Source of the DNA: Lindgomyces ingoldianus
Taxonomy: Eukaryota > Ascomycota > Dothideomycetes > Pleosporales > Lindgomycetaceae
DNA: 64,000 nucleotides
Direction of reading: 5' to 3'
Assembly (NCBI RefSeq): GCF_010093535.1
Contig: NW_022985164.1
Span: 1,415,629-1,479,628, forward strand
The notes beneath the pieces were generated by a model. It saw nothing but the letters and a program-made list of their open reading frames with translations. It searched no databases and was not told the origin of the DNA. The translations under genes and the position numbers were made by a program. Shown here one piece after another: positions 1 through 12,060 of the stretch (positions are counted from its first letter, which is position 1; each line of letters starts with the position of its first letter).

Positions 1-2494
1 TTTTAGATACATTTCCCATAAGTGCAAATCCCCTTCGTTATTCATACTGTCCCAGAACCGTCCTTGCGGGACTTCGGTCGCATCATCCTAGTTAACATTT
101 GCGATGAGCGGCGTCGTGATATTTTCTGATTGCATGGGCGCTGCAAGCGTGGGTTTGTCCAGCGAGCACCCAGTTGTTCGAATAAGCTCTGTAGTTCAGT
201 GCTGTAGATCTGTATTGCACGAACCAAACCGCGTCGCCTGTGGTGTGGGTTTTTAAGATTGCAAGCACAGATTGTCAACTGTGGAAGACTCCCCCATTGG
301 CGAATATCTGCATGTTTCCTTCGTATCTGGTTAGAACGCTGCGTGGGCAGCATTGGGAGAGGACAGTTGCCGTTTTGGCGTTTGGGTTTAGCGAGATGAC
401 CATCCGGAGGAGTCGCGGGTGGTTTTGTTGAGGCCATTTCCGCCATTATCGAAGAGGGATATGATTGTATGTCGTTTACTAGCATGAAGCGGGCATGTAT
501 TGGAAGGGGAAGTTGAAATTGTTTTGGAACGAGAATGTGTTATTTATCTGCAGCGCCGCTACTTCGGGTCTAGATGATACTTCCATTGCTACCGTCGATG
601 AGATAAATTGAAGAAAAATGCCGAGCAGAAACTAGCTAGCACCTTGTGGCATAGCTCTCGTTGATAGAGGTAATGTGAAAGAAGTCCCATGGTGATTGGG
701 AAGCTGTTCCACTTCCAGAGACTTCCGATTCGCCCGAGAAAAATGGCAAGCGAAAAGTGATACGTGGTCGGTGCAATACCATTGGACAATGACTTCGCTG
801 CTTAACATATTGGCTTCCCGGAACACGCCTTGCTGAAGCCATTAAGGGTTGGACGAGACACAGTAAGCGGAAAGATCGTACTGTAGGCCGTCGTATGAGG
901 TGAGAAGGGCGATTCCACCGTCGTTGATGAGGATCATTTCGTGGAAGTCATTTTAAGGCGCACTATTTCTAGTGGAAACATACTGCACAATCTGGTAATG
1001 TTGATTCATAATTACCCCTTAACTGCGACAGTTGTCCTGCCGTTGTATTTCCTGCGCCTCCTTTAGCGAAATCTATTAAATTGGTCGAGCATAGATCCAT
1101 ACTCTTGACCAGACATGTTGTCAGCCTTGGTTAAGTATATGGACGAATTTGATGCGTGTTGATGCTCACTTCGGAGGTGTCGTCACCCGAGCAAACCAAA
1201 TTCTATTCACGTAAGCTGCGTTTGAATACATAATTCCTTCGGCTATGAACCCAAAATCATAGTGGATGTATAGCCCAGTTTGCGTGCCCTGAGATGAACA
1301 AAAAGTAGGTATCTAGGTCGACAGCTATTTTCTGGATCGGGTTTTTGAGTCAAGACATCGCCTCGCCGTAGCAGAGATAGGCGAACAGTACGAGGACTTG
1401 CATGCTGCGATACGTAGGAAGTGCAGCGATATATGATCGCAGATAGCAATGAGTATCAAGCACTTAAACAAACCGGACCCAAGATTCCACAATCTCTTAT
1501 AGTGACGAAATTGATGGTCACATTAGAACGATAGAGGTTCAAGGCCACTGAGCCAACCACAACAATCGCCCACGACTCACAAATAGCTGACGGCTTAAAA
1601 GAGGGACCTGAGAGGCCTCAGACGCTACTATCCAGACACGAAACTGATCGTAAGAAGACAACAACGGAAAAGAGCAGCAAAACTTATCCAAGGAATGCGA
1701 AAATCAACGAAAAATGCCTGCCGTCTGTCAATGCCCAGGAGGAAGATTCGTGGTATTATGGGTCCCTTGAAGTACCGATCGAAAAGACAGCAGAATGAGA
1801 CATTGGAAATGGACCGTTGGCGAGAATATAGACTGACATGGGACGAGCGATGCGAAGATCCGGTCTCAAGACCTTGGCAGCTGTAAAACCTGGAAAGACC
1901 AAGTATGTAGTTTCCAAAGTTAGAGTTGCGAGGCATGGGAAAGAAAGTAGGTAGAATCGCGCTCAACACGGTGACTGGGTTTACTGAGAGCAAGGAGGCT
2001 CTTGGGTGGCCGGAGAGATTCATGTTAACGTAGAGTCAGCCGTTAAGGATAGATCGTAGTACAGATATACATAGCTGCATATCAATTATGGCCTGGGCTA
2101 AAAAGTGAGGGTTTGGAGGATGTTCAAGCTCCACTGGTCAGTTATGATGCAGGACTCTTTCAGGCCTACCACTTAAGGCAGGCGAGGACGGTAACTATTA
2201 TGCCCATCTGAAGCAAATAGCCAATCCGAAGTGGGCGAGAATGGAGAACAAACGAAAACAAGAAAAGAGACGAGGTGAGGTGAGGTGAGGTGGAGCTTAG
2301 AACAGAGCCAGCAAAGGCCCATAGGTTAAGGCACGTGATTGAGTCGCTTATGTCATCATTTCGCGTTGAGCGCGATCTACTTGCACTTGCGACCGACGAC
2401 TTTCCGCAATCGCAGCGTCACATGTTGGATAACCTGTGCACCGTCTTGACTGCATAATTCTACTCAAACGGACTTGCACGGCTTCAGTGTCAAG
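1..2494. other. Left-edge region without a recognisable gene
   Basis: I see no ORF here that I can relate to a protein family. Open frames exist on the minus strand (42-485, 147 codons; 1628-2023, 131 codons), but they show no domain, no signal peptide and no convincing splice continuation. A short direct repeat of a GAGGT/GGTGA pentamer, about four copies, lies near 2272-2292. The last 150 bases must contain the promoter and 5' leader of POB3. Confidence 0.5.
2272..2292. repeat. Pentanucleotide tandem repeat (GAGGT)n
   Basis: About four perfect copies of a 5-bp unit lie roughly 200 bp upstream of the POB3 start. It is a simple sequence tract with no visible coding role. Confidence 0.8.
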
Positions 2495-4473
2495 ATGTAA
2501 GTATCATATGCCACGGAAGTTTTTGGGGTTGCTTGGCTAATCCTAGCTCCCCGACGTGACTCCTGAAGCTAACTTCTCCCCAGGGAGGCGTTCAACGACA
2601 TCTACCTCAATTTATCCAAGAAACACGGTGTCACTCGGTTTGCAGAATCTGGGTGGGGTTGGAAGCCCTCTAGCGGAGGCGATACCTTCACCCTGGACCA
2701 GTCTCAGATCGTCCAGGCGCAATGGAGTCGAGCAGCACGAGGCTACGAAGTGAAACTGCTCTCACGGGCAGATGGCATCATTCAACTGGATGGTTTCAAA
2801 CAAGAGGTGCGGAGGAACAAGCCGAGCGTATGAGACACTGACTGACCCTTCCCAGGACTTTGAGCGCGTTTCGAAGCTGTTCAAGGTTTGGTATGGTATC
2901 AACTTGGACAATCGAGAGCATGCCTTGCGTGGCTGGAATTGGGGAAAGGCCGAGTTCGGAAAGGCCGAGCTGTCCTTCAACGTTGCCAACCGGCCCGCCT
3001 TCGAAGTGCCCTACACCGAGATTTCGAACACAAACTTGGCAGGCAAGAATGAGGTGGCCGTGGATTTCTCCATGCCCGCGGACGGCAATGATACTGGTAC
3101 AAACGGTCATCTTGGAGGAGCTCGGGCTCGGGGGAAGAAGTCTGGTGGTGCAAAAGACCAGCTGGTCGAGATGCGCTTCTACATTCCCGGTACTGCATCG
3201 AAAAAGGAGAAGAAGGAAGATGGCGAAGATGTCACCGACGGTGAAGAAGGAGAGGAGCAGAACGCAGCTAACCTCTTCTATGAGACACTCATGGAGAAGG
3301 CTGAGATTGGCGAGGTTGCTGGCGATACCTTCGCCACCTTCCTGGACATCCTACACTTGACCCCTAGGTTTGTTTTAAACCCCGGGGGAAATCGCTGTCG
3401 CACTAACGATAGAGCAGAGGTCGCTTCGACATCGACATGTACGAAAAATCGTTCCGCTTACGAGGCAAGACATACGACTATAAGATCCAGTACGATGCGG
3501 TCAAGAAGTTTATGGTCCTTCCAAAGCCCGACGACATGCATACACTCATTACGGTTGGCCTGGACCCCCCACTGAGGCAAGGCCAGACGCGGTATCCCTT
3601 TCTTGTCATGCAGTTCAAACGGGATGAAGAAGTAAATCTCGACTTGAACATGAAAGAGGATCTGCTGGAATCCCAATACAAAGACAAATTGCAATCGCAC
3701 TACGAAGCCCCTATCTCAGTTGTCGTGTCAGAAATTTTTCGAGGCCTAACCGGTAAACGGATCACCAAGCCATCACAGGCATTCACTAGCCACCACGAGC
3801 AAGCAGGCGTCAAGTGCTCAATCAAAGCTAACGAAGGTCATTTGTTCTGCCTTGACAAGGCGTTCATGTTCGTCCCCAAGCCCGCTACATACATTAGCAT
3901 GGACAACATTGCATCGGTAACCATGTCCCGTGTTGGCGGAGCGATGGCTGCAAGCCGCACATTTGACATCACATTCACCATGAAAGGAGGGCTTGCCGAG
4001 CACCAGTTCAGCAATATTAATCGGTGAGTCAGCTGGTCTTAACTGCGGACCTTGCCTAACTAACCACAACACTATAGCGAGGAGCAGCAGCCACTAGAAA
4101 ACTTTTTTCGAGCAAAGGGCATCAAGACGAAGAACGAGATGGCTGATGATGTAAGTGCCTTCGTCCCTTCACACCTGACTACGCTGATAACACGCTCCAG
4201 TCGGGCGCAATCCTTGCAGCAGCCCTCCAGGACGATGACCTTGCATCGAGCGATGACGGAGCCGCAAATCGCGGCAGTGCAGACGAGGACGATGAGAGCA
4301 TTGACGAGGATTTCCAGGCAGATTCGGAGTCAGATGTGGCCGAGGAATTTGATGAAGATCATAAGAGCAGCGGATCCGATAGTGATTCTGACATGGCTGA
4401 CGCAGATAGCGACGCCGCTCCTGAAGAGAAGATGGTGGAGCGGCCGAAGAAAAAGCAAAAGACGTCAAAATGA
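2495..4473 (+). CDS. POB3: FACT complex subunit POB3 (SSRP1-like histone chaperone)
   Basis: This is the smaller FACT subunit. With SPT16 it binds histones H2A-H2B and reorganises nucleosomes in the nucleus during transcription and replication. Deduced exons are 2495-2496, 2584-2806, 2856-3367, 3418-4023, 4078-4150 and 4201-4473, giving 562 residues, the usual length for fungal POB3. The first intron splits the start codon (AT|G), and the spliced protein begins MEAFNDIYLNLSKKHG. The N-terminal dimerisation part (to about residue 110) is followed by the tandem PH-like middle region; 'FDIDMYEKSFRLRGK' and 'GLDPPLRQGQTRYPF' are family hallmarks. The tail, from about residue 480, is strongly acidic (Asp/Glu/Ser) and ends in a short basic KKKQK motif. 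There is no HMG box, as in yeast Pob3 and unlike animal SSRP1, so a separate Nhp6-like protein is expected. Identification is secure; the first splice site is an inference. Confidence 0.95.
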
Positions 4474-5290
4474 TCGGCCCGCAGTGAAGGTGGCCGCAAG
4501 GAAAGGGGGAGGGAGAAGGGTGGCGGTGAGACAGAAGAAGAAGCGGTGACGAGTGTTTCTATGCCGAAGCCTCTCCGATACTTCCATTTTCTGCGATTTC
4601 GATGCATGGACGTTGGATGTGTGTGAAGCGTCACGAGCTCTGGAAGCGTGGAGTTGCTTCCGGACGGTCTGGTTGATGTATGGCACTGGTCGAAACACTA
4701 CTTTAGGTGGCGATGCAGGTCACAAAAGGGGGGGGCGGATACGTCTGAGACAGGCCAAGTCTTCTGGAATAACAGCAAGGGAGAAACAGGAAAAATGGCA
4801 GTCTTAGCGGCGATATTGCGGGCAGATTCCACGTGTGCGGGATCCGTTAGACCGTGATGTGCATGTCGTGCGGCGGCCATGATTCGGATGCGCATGCACG
4901 GTTGTCTCGCCTGGACGACTCGCGCCATTTGTGAGCCGCTGTACAGGTACCAGCCCCTCTCGTATCTTATGAAGCTTGATCTGTATCTGTTACCCCAGAT
5001 CTGGCTGCTGGCCTGCGATTCAGGGTGATGCAGCTCTCGGCGCAGCTAGGACGAAGAAAAGCCCTCTGTTACGCCCTCGCGAAGAATGTGAGAAAGCGGG
5101 CCCACTTGGCGTGAACCATGCAAACCCCGCATTGGAGGGTCCATCAGAGGGCTGCAACCACGTCCACCATGTTTACTCACATATAACTCGCGTGCGCCGC
5201 AGAGCGCGATTCCTGCTGCGTCAGAGACCTGACCCTATACATGGCCACTCGTCGCTTGCAACGGTACACTCCAACCGCCAGCCACTGAGG
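4474..5290. other. Intergenic region between POB3 and a Zn2Cys6 regulator gene
   Basis: This holds the 3' flank of POB3 and the promoter and leader of the next gene. The frame of that gene's first exon is open upstream to 4976, so a longer N-terminus is formally possible. The residues in that stretch look random, however, and the ATG at 5291 places the zinc cluster at the usual N-terminal position. No other gene is seen. Confidence 0.5.
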
Positions 5291-7668
5291 ATGCGATCAC
5301 GAACAGGATGGCAAGTGAACCGGCCCTCTCCTTAGCTCAAGCATTCTAACTTCTGTTATGTAGCTTGACCTGCCGTCACAGGAAGCTGAAGTGTGATGAG
5401 AAGAAACCAATTTGCGGCCAATGCTGCAAGGCTTCAAGGGAATGTGTCCCAAGCTCCGGCCTTGTGTTTCGGCACCAGCACAATGCCTCAATGAACGGCG
5501 ATGACTCCCCGGATGAGAACACGCTGAAGGGCTTTTATGCGTACAAGAACACCTTCGACGACGAGACTGTGTGGCTCGACATCCCCAAGCAAGGTGAGCT
5601 TCTAGTATGCTAATTGCTCTTGCCTTTGGCTTCTGATTTCGCACGTGGCAGTCACGTTCATCAACACCTCGAATCCATATCTGGACCCTCTTACCCCAGA
5701 CTATGACAACATGTCTGCTACTTCAATAGACTCTCCGGGCTCGTTTGAGCCTCGACTGAACACCTCCTGGCCTACGAGCACGCCATCCAGCACTTGTCTT
5801 GATCCACTTCCACTTCCAGTCACAAGTGGGAACCTCCCATTTCATCTATCTGACACTACTTCACAACCTGATACCTCTCCTTCTCTAGAAAGGAGCTCAA
5901 TACTTCAGTCACCACCGACCTCCTCGACCGGGACGCCAATTTCGACTCCGGTATCGGTCAGCAATCACCATCTCCACTCAATTATTCATCAGTCGATGAC
6001 TCCTCCACCCATCGAACCTGGACTGAATTCTCCTTTTGATTCAGCACAGGGCCATATTCCCCGTTCAATATCGTCCTCTCGGCCGTCATGTGCCGGAATC
6101 GACACCATGGCAGAGCAAGACCACGAGATAGCTTTCCTTCTTCGTTGGTTCTCTGAAGGGCCTGGGTACTGGATGGACCTTTTCGACCTAGGTACATACT
6201 TTGCTTCATACGTTCCGGTGAAAGCATGTGAAAACGCGCTCCTCAAGTATGCAGCTGTCGCCTATGCTGCCAAAGCTCTTGCACGTGTGCAAGGGAGAAA
6301 GCCTATTATGGGCGGTAGTGTGACACGCCAGGCACTGATGGAACTCTATCCAGAAACCCACTCTGTCGATTGGTACCACAAAGCTACTCAATACTATGAT
6401 ACTGCCGTCTCTCTCTTGCTTCAAGCTCTGAAGAATGATGCCACCATCACCCCCGATTCAGAATCAGACTGTGAGCCAAGGTTGCATGGTCTTGACACGA
6501 CACGCAATGACCACATTCCAGTATGCAAGCGCCGTCGCACATCTAGTAGTACAACCTCCAAATCCAATACCGACGAACTCCTCGCTGCAACGGCTATCTT
6601 GTGCGTCTACGAGTTCTTAGATGCATCAGTTCCGGAGTGGGCAAAGCACTTGAACGGTGCGAAGTCTCTGCTGGTCATTGCACAGGAGCGCATGATGCCT
6701 TTGCAGATGCCTTCGCCGGGTTCGACATTCTCTTCTACCAACCTGGGATATATATCTAAGGCCCGACGGGCCACTTTCTGGAACATTGCACGGCAGGACA
6801 TGTTAGCAGCTTGTAGGCTCACTCTTTAATCCAGGTAGACTAAGCTAATAACCCCACTATAGTCATCAACAAGAACCACACGCGTCTAGATACAGAAGAC
6901 CTGTCACTCTGGAAGGAGGCTGGCCTCCTGATCGACGAGAATGGATTCATACTCCCTAGTAATACCACCGAAAGCGGCTACCCCGAAGGTGACGGGATGA
7001 TGAAAGAAGACCTCATCTGCAACGCCCTTGTATGGCTCATGGCCAAGCTCGTGAACTTCATGGCTGCTGGTGACGACCTACCGGTAGAGCTTGGAGGGTC
7101 CTGGGCGGGTGTCCCACAACGGACATTGCTGGATTACTGGTACCATCTTAAGCAACAATTCCAGACATGGTACGAGGGTCTCCCCGTCACTTTCAGGGCT
7201 TCTGCCAGGATTGAACCTAACCGCATACCTGGACGACTGCTTCAAGACGGCAATGAACCACTATTCCCTGAAATCTGGTACAGCATTCCTATGTGTGCTT
7301 CGACCATGCAATGCTATCACATGGGTCAGATCCAGTTGCTCATGAACAAGCCGCATGAATCGACCCAGGGCCGCACAACAGTCTTTGCGCGGATGAACTC
7401 GTACCATTCCGTCCTTGCCGCCTCCCAAGTCCACAGCCGCGAGATTGTTGGTATTTCTCTAGCCCGTTCGGATGAAGCTGTGCGAATTCACTCCGTGCAG
7501 CCTCTCTACACTGCCGCTCAATGTCTCCATGATCCGAAGGAGCGCAATGTGGTCTTGAATCTCCTCCGTGACATCGAGACGGACATTGGCTGGGCTACCG
7601 ACTATAGAGTGAGACAGCTTGTCCAGCAATGGCAATGGGAGGAACATGAAGAGCCGCATGTTCCTTGA
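5291..7668 (+). CDS. Zn(II)2Cys6 fungal transcription factor (ARCA/ARG81-like)
   Basis: This is probably a DNA-binding nuclear regulator. Deduced exons are 5291-5310, 5364-5593, 5652-6812 and 6863-7668, giving about 738 residues. The zinc cluster is complete after splicing: C7-x2-C10-x6-C17-x6-C24-x2-C27-x6-C34, with the basic stretch RHRKLK between the second and third cysteines. The first intron lies directly inside the first cysteine codon (TG|C) and uses a GC donor (GCAAGT). A Ser/Thr/Pro-rich linker (about residues 90-230) leads into a long helical middle and C-terminal region of the fungal-specific transcription factor type. The motif 'TFINTSNPYLDPLTPDYD' after the finger recalls ARCA-like regulators, but this subgroup call is from memory. 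Its target genes cannot be told from the context. Confidence 0.85.
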
Positions 7669-7714
7669 ATAACATATTACTCTCCGAACCGATGAAAGAC
7701 ATCAACCAGCAAAC

Positions 7715-8581
7715 ATGTCTCTTATACTTGAGTCTTATAGTAATCTTGCAGGTGGTGTTAAAACAAACAAAAGCGGTCGGTTCCATGTCTTAGACACTGT
7801 CCAACACCTTAGTCCGGCTCTCGGCCATATAAATCTACATAAAACATCCCCAGAACCACGTCGACACGAGAACAGCCTTGCAGTTTTCGGAATGAAGACT
7901 CTCCGCCATGTATTCGGCTTAGGCCCAAACCGCCCTATCGGAAGTCAAGCGACGGTCAAGAAACACGCTAGCACCCACAAGCACATAGTCAAGAAAGGCC
8001 CCTCGCCCGAATCTCACTCATCTACGTCTTCCAGTGATGAAGCCTCTTCAGCCAACCATCCTTGCGCAGGGCGCCAGGGCAAGACTCAGACCCGTCGTGC
8101 AACCACAAGGAATCCTCGAGCACCCAGCCGACCTTTACGAGAACTTTACATCCTCGACCAACTCTCAGAACTCTCAGATGCGATCGAAAATAACACACGA
8201 GCTACGCTCTCCCGCCACAATCAACTACTTCGACTAGTCGAACGGCTCCGTACAAAGGTTGAATTGGGTTACATTTCCGAGTCTTCGGAGTCATCATTGC
8301 CTTCGACCCGGGGCTGGTCGCCGCCGCCTGCTGCTGCTGAAGGCCCTGACCAACAGTCTGGCGATAACTCCAAAATAAGGCCCAACGCGGAGACTCTTTT
8401 AAATACAACCCAGTCACCACTAAACACGCAAGAGGTCCCCAAATTCCCAAGTGGCTTTCCACAAGCGACCGGACCTCCAGCTCAAGCCCTAGCCGCCCTC
8501 TTCGTTCCACAAGACAATCAACTAAGGCCAGGAGATAGTCGAGCACCTCACGAGCTACCTGGCGTATCGGAAGACTTCTAG
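7715..8581 (+). CDS. Hypothetical protein with C-terminal coiled-coil segment
   Basis: I do not recognise this protein. The single open frame allows 288 residues from 7715, only 46 bp after the preceding stop. A more natural start is the internal ATG at 7892 (MKTLRHVFGLGP), which gives about 229 residues. It has a basic, Ser/Thr-rich N-terminus, then a helical segment of coiled-coil character (near 'LYILDQLSELSDAIENN' and 'LLRLVERLRTKVELGY'), then a Pro/Ser-rich tail. It has no signal peptide or membrane segment. It may be a lineage-specific protein, or the frame may lie in the 3' flank of the regulator gene. Confidence 0.4.
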   Translation: MSLILESYSNLAGGVKTNKSGRFHVLDTVQHLSPALGHINLHKTSPEPRRHENSLAVFGMKTLRHVFGLGPNRPIGSQATVKKHASTHKHIVKKGPSPESHSSTSSSDEASSANHPCAGRQGKTQTRRATTRNPRAPSRPLRELYILDQLSELSDAIENNTRATLSRHNQLLRLVERLRTKVELGYISESSESSLPSTRGWSPPPAAAEGPDQQSGDNSKIRPNAETLLNTTQSPLNTQEVPKFPSGFPQATGPPAQALAALFVPQDNQLRPGDSRAPHELPGVSEDF

Positions 8582-10396
8582 CATTCAGGTTGGGAAAAGA
8601 GTAACTGTTTGTTCAGCATAGCATTGGGTTGGGCAATATTGACAAGCTCAAGACTGTATCACATAACTCATCTACATTCACACAAAACTGATCATGGTAA
8701 TACTCTTAAACAATAGATACACCTCATAGTCTAGACATTCAGTATCACTCCTACGTACCATCGCCTCATAATCTAGTTAGACCCTTGTACTAGCCTGCGA
8801 ATTCGAGATCGATGTCATACATGAAAAATATGTACAGTACATATATATATCCGAGGATTAGCCTTTCAGAAACGTCTTCCTGATACCACGTAGAGGAAAG
8901 CCTCACTCGCTGCCCAGTACTAAGCTACGCGAGTGGGACGCTCCCGAATGTTCAGACTCGTTTTTCAAGGGTACTGGGCCTAACCTTGGTGAAACGATGA
9001 TTACCGATGTCACTCCCTGAAAGAACATGTGGGCCCCTTCCACCTGTTCGTTGTTCAATGTTCTAGGTTGATCCCTTTGACCCCAAACCTGCCTGACTCA
9101 CTGTCGTCTAGCCTACCGCATTTGTGAGGCAGGATCGAAGACACGAGTGTATTTAATCTATCTTGTCGGTATGCCAACCGGATTGAATTCCGGATTGGAA
9201 GCTATCTCTTGGAACTAAGGTAAAGCGGGTTGGGCGAATTCCTGGGAGGAAATATCAGTGTGGTTTGAAGGAGCGAGAGCGGTGAGCAAAGACTGGTTTT
9301 GCGTGGTGTGGATTTATCGATCACCAAGCTTCGTGGAAAGAGGAGTAGTTTTATGGTCACACGACATACTACTTCGTTGCTCCAGTTCTCCATTCTCATC
9401 GATCGATTGGGAAACTCTATTTGGCTAGCGCATCCCCAGATGCGAGCCTCCATCGAATCGTTCTTAGTGTCAATTGGGCACCGTGATGGGATGATGCGAC
9501 AGCCGGGAGATGTGTGGTCCGCCCTCCGTCTGGCGATCGAAAGGCAGACAGACCTAAAGAAACGTACGGCAGGGGAATGCGGGACTTAGAAAGAGGGCGG
9601 GACGAGAACGTTAGCTCGTTCAAGTCTCTCCTCCATGTACCGTGCAAGGGCAGGGTCTAATAAGCAAATTGCGGATCCGAAAACTACCGTCCTTAGCGTT
9701 ACTTCCGATGAAGCTAGAAAGCTAGGCAAAATCATTGTTGCTTTCTTGCTATTGGGTCCTGAGCATGGGGTCTGCAGACGCAATCTAAAGGAGACGAAAA
9801 TTCGTGATCTGAGAATGCACTAGTCATGATACTGGCATGCGTAAAAGTAGAGTGTTTATAAGTCAGGGGAGCCATGTGGGAAAAGCATGGTTGAAGCAAT
9901 GCTTCTGTTGGGGATGCGCGATACGAGATGACGATATGTACTCACCGACGCGGTCTTCTTTCGGAGAGAAGGGTATGCCAAGGACGAAGGGAAGGAATGC
10001 CCCTGAAAAGATTGGGCGAAGGGAATAGTGGGAACAACACCAAAGTTCTCACTACAGAAGGGTGTTTGGTCATCAAAGAGATTCTGGACGCTAGTGAAAC
10101 AGGCGAAATATAGACCGAACGATGCACACTAAGGAAACAAAGGTCTTTTAGAAAAAGTGATCAGCAAATTCACGATGCGGTTAGTCCGTTCTCGCTTCGG
10201 AGCGTACTAGGCTTATGAGGGAAGGTTGGGTGATTGTTGCTGAGAGCACATGCTTCGACTCTTCGAACGCGATTACGGTATTAAGAGGTCAACCAAGGCA
10301 CGCGTCTCGTCTAATTTCATCTCAATCATCTCCACCATATAAAATTCCGCCATCACACTCTAACTTCCTTGCATTTACCAGCTCGCACCAACAGCC
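8582..10396. other. Gene-poor region, no recognisable coding sequence
   Basis: Only short overlapping frames occur on both strands (for example 9299-9589 plus and 9417-9647 minus), none with a domain or plausible splicing. A TATA-like ATATAAAA at 10337-10344 precedes an ATG in good context at 10397. Confidence 0.5.
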
Positions 10397-11132
10397 ATGG
10401 CTCCGAACACTGGCAAACGAGCAAGAGAGGCCCTCAAGATAGACCAGGAATACTCAGTCAACATCACCAAGCTATCGTCCATAGTCCACAGAACTTCCAA
10501 TTGCCCTAGCTCTAGGCTCACTTCTCAATTCGAAAATCCTCTTCAAGGACACTATCATGAATCACAGCGATGTTGCAGATAGCGTTGCTATTAGTCCTGA
10601 TACTACCATGGACAAGCGTAACGGCAAGGCTACGCCAGAGAACTCTAATGTGAACACAAAGCAGGCCTAAAAAATCTAAGGATTTCATCAAGTATATCGA
10701 CAAACGCTCAAGATGGCGGATGATCCCTTTCGTCAAAGGTATCAGCGTACTCTCCTCGTCACCCCTTTCTCCTCACTCTTTACGTCGGGGATCATGCTTA
10801 CGGAGATATTAACTGTGGACCGAAACCCGCCAGATATTGCGATACCAAGGGTTCATCCTTTCATGGTAATGGACAAGCGTCTGCTCAGCATCATCGACCA
10901 GCGCATAGAATCCAATCATCCGATATTTGGTGCAGAAGATGACCCTAGCAAGACGGGGCGACCCCTAGAGAACGAGTTGCTGGCTTTTAAATCGCTCTTG
11001 GAACGAAAGCCGAGGAACAAGAAGGCATGTGCGGAATATGGCAAGTGGAGGAGGTTCGACCTCAACGATAAAAATCAATGCATGAAACTGCGGAGGGAGG
11101 TGGCGGTGGACTGGATCAGCAACGCACTATAG
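10397..11132 (+). CDS. Possible fragmented hypothetical gene
   Basis: This is weakly supported. An ATG in good fungal context at 10397 (GCCATGGC) opens a 61-codon frame. A second frame starts at 10558 (MNHSDVADSVAISPDTT) and a third, at 10713-11132, gives 139 codons (MADDPFRQRYQRTLL). The third reads like real protein ('DIAIPRVHPFMVMDKRLLS'). The pieces may be exons of one gene or remains of a degraded one. I could not find a consistent set of introns and recognise no domain. Confidence 0.25.
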
Positions 11133-11269
11133 AGCATTGCAAAGGCAAGAGGAAACATCGAGGATTTCGGCATCGGCGATTGCTTCTTTGCGGATTACAT
11201 TAAGTAGCTGAAATTGAGCAACGATGCCTCAAGCGAATGACACTGGCCTCGGGGTCTGCTAGTCTAGTT

Positions 11270-11870
11270 TTATGCTCCTCCATCTAAGCCCGTCCCCATA
11301 TGCTTTTCCTCGCTTTCCCGCTCCACGTAATCCCTAATCTTAACATGTCCTTCGAAGGTGTAGGCATTCCAAACCCCGCTTCCATATAGACCGACTAGAT
11401 ACAACCTTTTATGTCTTCTAAGATATAGAAGTTCAACAAGCAGAGGCATGAAAACAGCCGCGGATACAATTTGGCCAAACGTCCACTGTCCGTCAAGAAA
11501 TTTCCCTCCAGACGCCCTCGTCATGTCCTTGTGCTTCATATCCACCACTAAAAATAACATGCGGTAGATGACAACTAAGAAGAGAAATAGCCACGATAGC
11601 ACCCCAAAGGCAGCCATTGTGCTCTCTTCGCTAGATGTCAAGGGATCGACATCACGGAAGCAGACTTCCTCGATCTTACCCTTGTCAATGGTCGATATGA
11701 CCGCACTTGATCCATTTCCTATTTGGCTCATTCCTGCGTCTACTTCAGCTCTCGATATTCATAGTTCTTCTAAGTGATGCATCTTACCGAATGTACCCAA
11801 CATTCTAGAGAAGAAGGGATAGACCGACAAAGCCAGCATATAACGAACAGAAAGAAACGCAGTCTGTCTC
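11270..11870 (-). CDS. C-terminal part of a multi-pass membrane protein, 5' end missing
   Basis: The minus strand encodes a hydrophobic protein end: exon 11739-11270, preceded across a canonical intron (11787-11740, GTAAGA...GTAG) by an exon from about 11870 or 11864 to 11788. Joined, these give a membrane-like segment ('MLALSVYPFFSRMLGTF') and, after a soluble stretch, two more (near 'GVLSWLFLFLVVIYRMLF' and 'FGQIVSAAVFMPLLVELLY'), then a charged tail. The layout resembles the C-terminal part of large fungal proteins of unknown function with several transmembrane helices. I found no N-terminal exons upstream: the frame hits a TGA just before 11870, and the space is taken by the divergent Cys-rich gene. 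It may be a truncated relic or a small real gene. Confidence 0.4.
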
Positions 11871-12060
11871 TGGCCTCAAGCTTCCTTTCCCGCGTACCCT
11901 GCGCTTGCCTATTTACACTCTCTTGTTGGCTGTGGTTACGCACCACCCCGCTAGTCCTAACTGTAATCAAGATAACCTGGGGAATGTCTATATCCAAGTT
12001 GAACCCCCCCCTGAGATGGCATATACCTCTCCCATTCCTACTCTTTCGTTGATACCCTAG

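Noticed and set aside
4139..4549. 136-codon frame beginning MADDVSAF
   Set aside because: It is the POB3 exon end read through its last intron and then in the wrong frame; the spliced acidic tail explains the region.
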